A stretch of DNA of 64,000 nucleotides from Dermacentor variabilis. Lineage: Eukaryota > Arthropoda > Arachnida > Ixodida > Ixodidae. Under the pieces are notes generated by a model, which saw only the letters and a program-made list of their open reading frames with translations, searched no databases and was not told where the DNA came from. Each line of letters begins with the position of its first letter. Positions within the stretch are counted from its first letter, which is position 1. The DNA lies in the NCBI RefSeq assembly GCF_050947875.1, contig NC_134576.1:53506255-53570254 (forward strand), read 5' to 3'. Position numbers and translations under genes: made by a program. Positions 52,330-61,939 of this stretch are shown here, in pieces.

Positions 52330-53220
52330 TTTCTGTAGAGAAAAGCACCCCCAAATTTTTTTGGCTCCAAGATGGGCGGCTGGCATAGCTGACAATATAA
52401 TTCTTTATGCGGAAACACCGTTCTCCCCGCCTCCTGATAACCCTCTTTCTAAAGGAGGGCGCACCGATGAAATAACATGCTCTGTACAGCAGAAAGAAAG
52501 TTTTCCGCATTTTCATATCGTTTCATATCGCTTTCATAGTTCGAATCCAGCAAGGACTGCGGGAACACTTTTTTCATTGTTGCAAAATGCCTTAATGGAA
52601 AGATGGGACCCAGATACAAAGCTGCCAAGACGATGAGTGGCAACCCCCTACTTGAAATCCGCGGAATACAAAATGGAAAACTTGAACCTTGTGACATTCG
52701 GTGATGTCGCAATCGTGGTTACTCCACACCCCTCCATGGGTACAGTCCAAGAAGCCATACAAGACGATGATATTCCAGCAGAACTTTTTGTTAGGTTAGT
52801 TGGTGCATATTACTGAAATACTATAGCACCAAACAGACGACACAAGAAGAAGAGACACGGACGAGCGCTTGTCCGTGTCTCTTCTTCTTGTGTCGTCTGT
52901 TTGGCGCTATAGTACTTCAGTAAGACGATGATGTCCGAAACTTACGGAAGAAAAGCTTCTCGAGGTATGGAGCGACAAGCTCGTTATCAAAGTTCAAAGA
53001 TAGAGATCAAACGTGAGAAAAATAAAAACTGACAAAACACCTGATTCTAACCTTTGCATCGAGTACTACGCCAGAGTCCCTCCATACAGGCTACACACAG
53101 ACGGATACTAGTATACATCCTGAACCTGCTTGAATTTTTTAAGTGCCAAATAGTCAGCAACGCCTCGCAAAGCTGTCCAGGTACACTAACCTGTAGAAAC
53201 ATGCGGCACCCAATGTGAGC
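52330..53220 (+). pseudogene. LINE Gag-like ORF1 fragment, copy A
   Basis: Recognisable pieces in shifting frames are K-A-A-K-T-M-S-G-N-P-L-L-E-I, G-T-V-Q-E-A-I-Q-D-D-D, and after the palindrome T-K-H-L-I-L-T-F-A-S-S-T-T-P-E-S. These match the N-terminal part of Gag-like proteins of Jockey-type LINEs (the ...LILTFASSTLPES... segment precedes the zinc knuckles). It is interrupted at 52764-52934 by a palindromic insertion. A related copy lies at 54640, 2,330 bp to the right. Confidence 0.65.
52810..52923. repeat. 114-bp near-perfect palindrome
   Basis: Positions pair as i and 105733-i. By eye 54 of 57 pairs match. The core is GACACGGACGAGCGCTTGTC with no real loop. It is part of an insertion of roughly 160 bp bounded by the 11-bp direct repeat AAGACGATGAT (near 52762 and 52922). 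Confidence 0.9.
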
Positions 53221-53716
53221 GCGTTCGTTATGCTCGGCGCCCCCTATCGTTCTCCCATAGCATGCTAACTTTTGATAAAAAAATAGAGAAACTAAGCGCA
53301 CATCGTTTCAGCGTCCTCCATAACCCTAACGCCGAAAAGAGACAGTATTATGTATGGAAAGGCGTCAACGTTCACGTGTTGTGGGTACACACATTTTTGT
53401 GCAACCAATGCCACAAGTATGCGTTCCGCTAGAGTAACTTTTTACGGAAGGGAACATTTTGCTTTATGAAAGAGGCTGTTAAAGACCGGCTAGCTGCTGG
53501 AACGGTGCCGATCCATGTGCTAACTCTTTCCAATGCTTCACACAATCATAATAATCTATGACAATCCAGACTATAAGCATTTTCGTTACTGTGTAATCTA
53601 TTTAGTTATCTGTATTATAGGGGCTGTGCTCTGAAGAGGCAGAATGTTTCCTTAATGCGTGAAACAGAAAACGACGCAGCAAATGGAAAAAGAAACGCTG
53701 AAGATCTGGTGCTTAC

Positions 53717-53736
53717 CATGTTGTCGGGAAGCATGG
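53717..53736 (-). other. Micro-exon, 20 nt (M-L-P-D-N-M)
   Basis: Minus-strand block CCATGCTTCCCGACAACATG. Acceptor ...CCCTTTTTTTTTTCAG, donor GTAAGCACC. Same length and same ATG positions as the 50060 exon, but polar rather than hydrophobic. Confidence 0.5.
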
Positions 53737-54360
53737 CTGAAAAAAAAAAGGGAAGTACTCATGAAACAAGAGTTATATCATAAACATACATACTGTGATA
53801 TTTGTGCTTTAGACTATATGTCATGTACGGGTAAATGCAGCGTTTTAGTGGAACAGCATTTTAGGCCTATTGTGAACCTTCTAATCTCATCTCGCACATC
53901 TGAAACACCTGGTGTGCCACTTCACGATCCCGTCTCAGATATTAAGCGTCTGAAATTCATGGGCAAGCTCCCTGAACTTACTGCACGAAGAAACAGCTTT
54001 ACGTAAAGACACTGTTAACGTACACGTATTCTTAATAGTGATATTTCGATTGTAACGGCGGATGCAATTCTGTGAGGCTGAAAATTTTAAACGACGCTTT
54101 TACGAAGAATCGTAAGATGTGTACGACGTTGTTGGCCGGCGATAATGATAATACGTTTTCGAATATTTCAGAAACTATTTCTCAGGAAATACAGGTGCCT
54201 ATAAAAGTTGGCTAATTCTTCATTAACAGTAATGTTATTTGAGTTGTGTAGTATACAGGTATGTTAATTTAGCCGAAATTGATTACGGCGCCACACTTCG
54301 GCATGTAAGCAGTGTATATCGATTCGTTAGCAGAGAATGAGCAGTGTGGTACTACTTGCT

Positions 54361-54367
54361 TGGGTTC
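54361..54367 (-). other. Micro-exon, 7 nt, GC donor
   Basis: Minus-strand block AACCCAA. Acceptor ...CTTTCCTCGTGCAG, donor GCAAGTAGT, a GC-AG intron start. Where copy 1 has ATG this copy has AAC. Confidence 0.45.
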
Positions 54368-54520
54368 TGCACGAGGAAAGAAGGGAAAGCAGTGTGAAAC
54401 AACGCATCTGTGATATAAACAACTAATTCTATCATTTCTGGCTTGAAACATTAAAACGACACGTACTTGTTAACATAAAGCCTAATTCGATGAGCTCGTC
54501 AAACATCAAATTCCCATGCG

Positions 54521-54599
54521 CTCACTAGGCCCACCTGGGCCTAGTGAGTCTGTCTGGATGTAGTTGGCTAGGCCCACCTGGGCCTAGCCAACTACATCC
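54521..54599. repeat. Two adjacent perfect palindromes with one core
   Basis: 54521-54548 has 13-bp arms and 54556-54599 has 21-bp arms. Each has spacer CC and the shared core CTAGGCCCACCTGGGCCTAG. Confidence 0.95.
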
Positions 54600-54639
54600 C
54601 ACTGATAACAAACGTAAAAATTTAACGCTGAGCCTCCCT

Positions 54640-55690
54640 GACATTAGCGCCACAAAGAGCCAGCTTTCTTTGCAGAAAATTGTCCCCATGAAGGACTCCA
54701 GGCTGGGCGGCTGGCATAGCTGCCGAAATCACATTAATTGTTTGTCGCTAAAACGACGTTCTGCCCATTTCCTGATCATCCTCTTTCTAAAGGAGGGCGC
54801 ACCGATAAAATTGAGGTGTTTTGTCGGCCAGAAAAACTGTCCCTTGTTTTCATGTCGTGCACAGTTCTAATCTCGAAAAGACCGTAAGAACACTATATTT
54901 CAATTGACGAAAAATACCTCAACGGAACAATAGCACCCGGATACAAAGCTACCAAAATGAAGAGGGGCAATCTCCCACTTCAGAGCCGCAGCACACAAGG
55001 AAAACTCTCGAGCCCTGTAGCATATGTCCCAACCATGCTGAATTCACACCACTAAATGAATACAGTCCAAGGGGTCATATCAGACGATGTTCTAAACTGG
55101 AGAGAAGAAGAGCTTTTGGAGAGATGGAAGGAGTAGAAAGTTTTTAAAGTCGAAAAAATAAAGATAAAACTTGAGAAGAAAGAAAATCCCATCAAACAGC
55201 TTATCCTCGTCTTTGCATCGAGTACACCGACAGGGTCCCCCCAATCAGAGTACGCAAATACACGGGAACGACCATGCATCTCGAACCCGCGTAGATCCTT
55301 CAAGTGCAATATATTCCGCCATGACTCGCATATCCGCCGAGGCCGACTGACCTGTGCAAAAACGCAGTGACTACAAACACACTATGACAACTATAGTGCC
55401 ACGCCCCACCGTCCGAACTGCGATGGTGGACACGTAGCTGCGATGGTGGACACGTAGGACCCGCGTAGGAAAAGCAATGATATCCTTACACTAAGCAAAA
55501 AAGTTAGTGACGTCTCCCTTCGTGAACGGGGGTGACGCGCAAGCGTACGGGTGCCATAGCGCACAGGATTCCACCGACCCTCGGTGCGCCTAGACTCCTG
55601 CCTACACTGTCCGCATTGCAGACCGCTTTAAAGACAGGGATCGCGCGGTCGCGCCATGCACAGCAGCCGCCGTAGTACAATGCTTCGTTC
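54640..55690 (+). pseudogene. LINE Gag-like ORF1 fragment, copy B
   Basis: Starts with the same 52330-type sequence (GGGCGGCTGGCATAGCTG at 54703). It continues A-T-K-M-K-R-G-N-L-P-L, N-T-V-Q-G-V-I-S-D-D-V, P-I-K-Q-L-I-L-V-F-A-S-S-T, then a damaged zinc-knuckle region R-R-S-F-K-C-N-I-F-R-H and R-G-R-L-T-C-A-K. It reaches further into the protein than copy A. No reverse transcriptase follows. Confidence 0.68.
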
Positions 55691-55699
55691 AAAACAATC

Positions 55700-56190
55700 G
55701 TTTAAAATCTACAATTACCTGGCATGGCTAAGGTGCGCACAGGCAAACATGAAAGCTTCCCACGCGATGACCGCGGACACTCGCCGTCAAAAGGCTGGCG
55801 TGAGGAATCACGGCAGCAGCAGCGAGCGTCGTGACCTCCGCGCTATTTATCGCTTCAGCGCTAAGTGAGCGGCGAGAACACAGCGCACGCGAAGCTACGA
55901 CACGTCGGCCCAGCTATAATGTGCCCCCAAACCAGGTCGCTCTCGAGATAAAACCCGCACACCATGCGTGGTCGAACTACAACGCCGCCCATACCTCCCC
56001 TTTCGCGTCTTTCATTTTCCACTTCGGTCTGCGTTCGGTCATTTTACAGTGAAGCTGTATATGGCTAGGGTTCCATGTATTTTTTCGTGTCCATGCGTCA
56101 AGAAAAAAGAGGTGAGCGTGGGCTGATCCCGGAGATTGTGCAATACCGGGCCCACTGACGGCGGACGTTCAGCCGGCTTGTAGCACTCCG
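55700..56190. other. No gene seen; dispersed repeat near 56044
   Basis: TTTTACAGTGAAGCTGTATA at 56042 resembles the repeat at 42115. Otherwise unrecognised. Confidence 0.45.
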
Positions 56191-56191
56191 C

Positions 56192-56293
<102 letters not shown>

Positions 56294-56299
56294 AATTGA

Positions 56300-58360
56300 T
56301 AAATTAAGATGCATTGCTTCAAGTAACTTGGTATATTAGCATCGTTTGTGAACAGCGCATGGTCTCGCGAGCAGGAGGTATTGCCATAACGGAAATACTT
56401 GACTGATTGCCTTACTGCGTTCATGACTAAATGCATGATTGAATGCATGACAATGTTCTTGAACGCATTGCCAAAAACGGAATTGCTTGACAGCGCAATA
56501 AATGGGCAGCATCTACCTCCCGAAGGTGCTGTCGCGAGCTTCGGTGGGTTTCTTCTCAAAGCGCCTCAAACCCACAGAAGTTTGCTACAGCACCTTCGTA
56601 AGGGAGATGTTGGCAATCTGTTGCGCTGTCAAGCATTTCCGTTTTTTTTTATTATTGAAGGCTATAGCTTCAGTGCGTCAGCTGCCTGATTTTCTGTCCT
56701 AGAGATGTGGTGGATATCCGTTGAAACTTCGGAGAAAAGGAAAGTTGCCGAAGCTCACGTTCTCAGTGCGAGGAACTGTTCTTGAAAACGAAAGCTAACT
56801 GCTTGTGGTTGGTCAGAATGTAAAAGTATATAGCAATTATTTTTGTGCATAATATATATATATATATATAATCAAAAATTTGCGACTGTATCGAAGTATC
56901 TAAAGATACAAATGGAAAATGTAGTATCAGAAATCTATCTTGTATATACCTTAAAATACTTGTTGCCAGAGTATCTTGTATGGTATGATACAATTCTACA
57001 CGAAAGCGTCATGTGCATAGCGGTAGCTGACGGCGCAAGTACCTTTCGGGTTATAAGCGCACTGCCGCTCGCTGGCAATGGCCAGGCGGACGAGGGAGCA
57101 GTTGCACTATCCAGCGTACACGCACATTGTTCTCTTCAGCGCACATATTGCGACAATTCTCACCGATTCCCAGGCTACCTGCCTCGTCTAATGGCTGGAG
57201 GTAGTGACACTACACACCCATCACACCCTAGCCATTATTCCCTCCGACATATAATCCACTGTGCGTATCGTCTGCATTCTTACGTCTTCCTCTCCTTGAG
57301 TGTGAGCACACATATGCACACGAGAGAGAGCTGATGGGCTGCGTTAACATGGATGATCTGCCCAATACAGACAACGTCCTGCAAGCACTCATTCACCATT
57401 CTAACATGTTTAACCTTCAAAACGGAGCCGCTACACGCGTATGCACCGCACAAGCTCTGCCTCCCCCACGCAGCCGCCGTTTCCACATGTGAATTCGAAA
57501 CTAACCCGGTTCTCAAACTTTGCATATTGCACCTCTTCCATCCTACCTTGTTCTTCTCGTACTGTCCGCACTGTGGGGCTTTTCCTATCGTGGTACATTC
57601 CACATGAGAGTGTCCACAAAGACTTTGCGTCCCACTATTCCCTTCACAATATCTACCTCCACCCTCTCATTTCCGTTCTAGAAATCAGCCCTGTGAAACT
57701 CCAGCCAGCGGAAACAGGTGAACTGGAATCGGCACGACTGTCCCGTGACCACTGGCAATGGAGCACTGAACTTATGGCTTCACCCAAAGGAAAACGCACG
57801 ACTTATTATGACGTAATCTTGATTTTCTGTGTCAAACTTCCCCTCGTCCTTTATCCGCGTGCGTATATATCGTTGAGTGCTATATGTGTGGTTTAACCTA
57901 GCTTAGATTGGTCGGCCTTGAATGATCGAAAAACACACCACTGTAGCTTAAATCAGGCATACAACTCCCGTCTTCCTAGTGCTCGCTGCGTTCCCACAAA
58001 AATTACGAGGTCGGTTACCTCCCCCGCCCCCGCCCCCCCATTCCCTCCTTCTCATTAGCTCTAGTATAATCATTGTCCAAAGCTGTAGAAAGGATGAACA
58101 CGCAAGTGAGAGCCGTCAAGGTCGCCTGCTTTGAGCGAATCTCAGCGCGGTAGTGCGACTGAACATTCTGAATGGCCATCCGGGAACACGAGTGTTCGGA
58201 GGACAAGAGACAAGCAGACGCGACGAGTGGATCATACGACACTCGGGGCCTCTTGGTAAGCGCTGAAAAAACTTTTCCCTTTTATATTTTTATGCACAAG
58301 TGTTAAGCCCTGCTCAAATTTAGCAAAAATGTATCGTGTACCTAGGCGCGCTCAAGTCCG
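56300..58360. other. No gene; hairpin at 56521-56598, (TA)n at 56850
   Basis: An imperfect 31-bp inverted repeat with a 16-nt loop lies at 56521-56598 and a short (TA)n at about 56851-56870. The frame at 56843-57334 starts in the (TA)n and has no domain. Nothing else was recognised. Confidence 0.45.
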
Positions 58361-58729
58361 CGTGCACGCTTAAGATGCGGGAAACAAGAGGCTAGGGCAA
58401 GCGAGAATTGGCACTATGTCGTGCAACCTATACCGATGAACACTTTTTTAAGAAACGTAGCAACAGAAAATAGACCTGGAAAAGCCCTAATGGTGAAACA
58501 AGAAATGAAATTGATTTCATACGTTCTGCCGATCCCACCATAGTGCAGGATGTTCATGTAGTAGGTAGGGTAAAATGTAGTGATCATAGGTTAATGAGGG
58601 TCAGGATCCACCTCAATTTAAACAGAGAAACAGTAAAATTGTTCAAGAAAAAACATGTCAAGAGGCAGTAGGGTAGAAGCAAACAAATTTAGGCTGGTAC
58701 TTGCAAACAAATAGGCAGCCTTAGAACTG

Positions 58730-58730
<1 letters not shown>

Positions 58731-58813
<83 letters not shown>
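58731..58813. repeat. (GAT)n tract inside LINE coding region
   Basis: About 27 GAT/TGA triplets. In the LINE frame it encodes Asp repeats. Confidence 0.97.
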
Positions 58814-58814
<1 letters not shown>

Positions 58815-58875
58815 TAGAAGTAATGAATGAAACCGTAACGAGGCTGGCTTCTGAGGCAGCAATTAAAGTGGGAAG

Positions 58876-59510
58876 TGTTGTGCCATTACCACCAGCCCGG
58901 ATTCCGAATCTACAAGATGCAGAATTTATTCTGCGAACGCCCTTTGGACAAACCCGGGGCGGCGCCGAAAGGCACAGCGCCCTAAGCTCTCCCTTGACAA
59001 GTCAACATGCTGAGCCGTCAGGCAGCGGCGTCCTGAGGAGAAGCATCGGCAAGCGACATGTCCAAACGGGCAACAAAGTGCTAGACAGCCCGGCGCCGTA
59101 TTTCCTTTTGCCTGGCGGTCGCCGCGCGCGGCAACTTTGAACCGGGTGGCCAGCGCGGTCACTGGTTGGACCTCTCGGATGACCGTCGAGTGCGGGCTTT
59201 GTATTGGGCCGTTTGAGTGACAATAGTTTCTCGGGACTTTATAAGCTCCGACGCCGCCCCCTGGAGAACCGGATCCACCGAACCACCGTGAGCCGGGTGC
59301 CGCTCTAGAGTGGAGTGAGATGTGTCACGCGTTGGTGTCTCGCCGGGCGTCGCCGTGCGGGAACAGTCGCGTTTGCTGTGAGCTCTCGGCCCCCGTGCCG
59401 ATCCGATCTTGTCCTGCATAATGACCTGTATATAGTGTATAAAGTCCATTTCGTTATTCTCACCGACGCCTGACTCGGAGTCTTCCCTACCAACGCTTTG
59501 TCACGAAACA
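58876..59510 (+). repeat. LTR inserted in RTE copy 3
   Basis: Starts TGTTGTGCC and ends CACGAAACA. GACTTTATAAGCTCC near 59236 looks like a TATA box. About 24 bp after the end (GGTGACGAGCGCTACGGGAC) belong to neither the LINE nor the LTR and may be leftover internal sequence. No target duplication was seen. Confidence 0.6.
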
Positions 59511-61367
59511 GGTGACGAGCGCTACGGGACCACCTCAAAGTCCAATAGAAGCAAGATACCAAGGCAACCACTAGGCAAGCTCTCCCAAGCAACAAAGGAC
59601 CTAATAAAGAAACGACAAGGAATGAAAGTGTCCAACTCAAGAGATAATGTAGAATTCCCAGACTTTTCAAAACTGCTCAACAAGGCGAAAATAAGTGATA
59701 TTCAAAACTATAACGTGAGAAAGACTGAAGAAGCCGTAAAAAATGGACGCAGCCTGGCATAGGACAAACCAAGATGTATGTACTAAAAGATAAGCAGGGT
59801 AATATCATCAGTAATCTCGAAGATATAGTAAAAGCATCGGAAGAATTCTATACTTATCTTTACAGTACCCAGACGACTCAGGAGCGCTCTATTCAAAACA
59901 ATAATGAACAGTATACAGAAACTCCTCCTATAACTAGAGATGAGGTCAGAAAGACCTTGCAAGGCATGAAACGGGGAAAAGCGGCTAGGAAAACTGGCGG
60001 CTCTATATACGAAGTGTCTATCGACTGCAAGGGTCCCAGAAAACTGAAAGAATGCAAAAATTATACTAATCCCCAAAAAGGGCGACGTTAAAGAACTAAA
60101 AAATTATAGGCCCATTAGCTTACTCCCAGTATTATATAAAATATTTACTAAAATAATGTCCAATAGAATAAGGACAGCACTGGAATTTAATCAACCAAGT
60201 GAGCAGGCTGGCTTCAGGAAAGGTTACTCACAATGGATCACATCCATGTTACCAGGTTCTCGAGAAATCCGTAGAGTACAATAAACCTCTCTATATGGCT
60301 TTCATAGATTACGAAAAAGCATTGGATTCAGTAGAGATACCTGCAGTCATAGAGGCATTGCATAATCAAGGAGTACAGACCGCTTACGTAAATACACTAG
60401 AAAATATCTACAGAGTTTCCACAGCCACCTTAATTCTACACAAGTAGGAAAATACCTGTAAAGAAAGGTGTCATACAAGGAGACAATCTCTACAAAGCTA
60501 TTCACTGCTTGCTTAGGAGAAGTACTCAAGCTATTAAACTGAGAAAGCTTTGGAGTAAAGATCGATGGTGAATACCTGAACCTTCGGTTTGACGATGACA
60601 TTGTTCTATTCAGACAATGCAGACGAGTTTCAACAAATGATTGAGGACCTTAACAAGGAGAGTGTAAGAGTGGGACTTAAGGGTAAGATCCAGAAGACAA
60701 ACATAATGATAAATAACCTGGCATGAGAACAAGAGTTCAAGATCGCAAGTCAGCCTCTAGAGTCTGTGGAGGAGTACGTTTACCAAGGTCAACTAATCAC
60801 AGGGAACCCGGACAATGAGAAGGAAATTCACAGAAGAATAAAAATGGGTTGGATCACATACGGCGGACATCGTGAGCTCCTGAATGGGAGCTTACCGTTA
60901 TCATTGAAAAGGAAAGTATACAATCAGTGCATTTTACCGCGGCTGACATACGGCACAGAGAGTTGGAGGCTGACAAAGAAGCTTGAGAACAAGTTGAGGA
61001 CCGCGCAAAGAGCAATGGAACGAAGAATGCTAGGCATAACTAAAAGAAAGAAATAGAGCAGTTTGGATCAGAGAGGAAACGGGCATAGAAGATATTCTAA
61101 TACACATTAAGAGAAGAAAATGGCGCTGGGCAGGTCATGTAATGCGCAGACTAGATAACCGTTGGACCATTAGGGTAACGGAATGGGTACCATGAGAACG
61201 GAAGCGCAGTAGAGGACGGCAGCAGACTAGATGGAGTGACGAAATTATGAAACTTGCGGGCGCTACTTGGAATCGGTTGGCGCAGGCCAGAGGTAATTGG
61301 AGATCGCAGGGAGAGGCCTTTACACGTTTACCATGCTTTACTTAAGCCGTGAACTCAATGTCATGGA

Positions 61368-61589
61368 ATGCAAGTCGATGAGGTCGGAGTTCAACGAAAA
61401 TATTTCGCTCTTGCAACATTGCCTGTTCGGAACTGCGAAACTGAGGAAATGATTCAATCTGTTGAATCTGTCCTGCAGAGATCGTACTTGAAAGATTACC
61501 AAGACTACAGCATAAACACTGCTAGCAACAGTCCGGAAAGCACTGCTTCAGATAACAGCGATGAATGTTTTGGAACACATCCCACATAA
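61368..61589 (+). CDS. Short open frame, unknown
   Basis: 73 codons, acidic and Ser-rich near the end (N-S-P-E-S-T-A-S-D-N-S-D-E). It overlaps the region between the LINE end and the gypsy LTR. No recognised domain. May be chance, or LTR or flank sequence. Confidence 0.12.
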   Translation: MQVDEVGVQRKYFALATLPVRNCETEEMIQSVESVLQRSYLKDYQDYSINTASNSPESTASDNSDECFGTHPT

Positions 61590-61599
61590 TTCTTTATCT

Positions 61600-61907
61600 G
61601 TATTCATAATGTATGTATGCTGCCACGTCTACGTAATTATCCATTCCTATGGTACTTCCATTTCGCTAGTTAACAACCCAATGTTATCACTCTGCGCAAG
61701 ACGCGCCTGCATGATCTAGAACTTCGCGAATGTTACCGTTAACTTTTATCTGTTGTGTGTCCTCGCCGAACATTGTATAATCCGATTACATGCGCGATAC
61801 GAACTGTGTAGTAGTTTCTGGAAACTGGAAAGTTTCTGTAGTAGTTTCTGTAGTAATTTCTTGCCGAGCGCGCGTTCCAGTCACTTTCTCAGCGCTGGCC
61901 CGTGACA
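61600..61907 (-). repeat. 3' LTR of minus-strand gypsy (left edge unclear)
   Basis: Reading leftward from 61907 it begins TGTCACGGGCCAGCG. It is preceded by the polypurine tract GGCGGGGGAATAATG (about 61921-61935). A TATA-like ATTATACAATG lies near 61780. Confidence 0.65.
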
Positions 61908-61939
61908 CCTAATGGCATTATTCCCCCGCCAAAAGGAAA

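Larger units (their letters stand above)
53210..54480. repeat. Start-module repeat, copy 2
   Basis: Duplicate of the 48920-50480 module, with micro-exon blocks at 53717 and 54361. The two blocks are about 625 bp apart here, compared with about 145 bp in copy 1. Confidence 0.7.
58370..61345 (+). pseudogene. RTE-type LINE copy 3, split by an LTR
   Basis: Positions 58430-58670 encode the end of the apurinic-type endonuclease: T-W-K-S-P-N-G-E-T-R-N-E-I-D-F-I and the S-D-H-R motif, with a TAG just upstream. An Asp-coding (GAT)n follows at 58731-58813. After the LTR insertion the protein resumes (S-N-R-S-K-I-P-R-Q-P) and runs through N-Y-R-P-I-S-L-L-P-V. The catalytic box is F-D-D-D-I-V-L-F (F-A-D-D in copies 1 and 2). 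It continues E-E-Y-V-Y-Q-G-Q, L-K-R-K-V-Y-N-Q-C-I-L-P and R-W-A-G-H-V-M-R to about 61330. Frames are broken but it is the longest RTE copy here. The expected short-repeat 3' end is missing. Confidence 0.88.
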
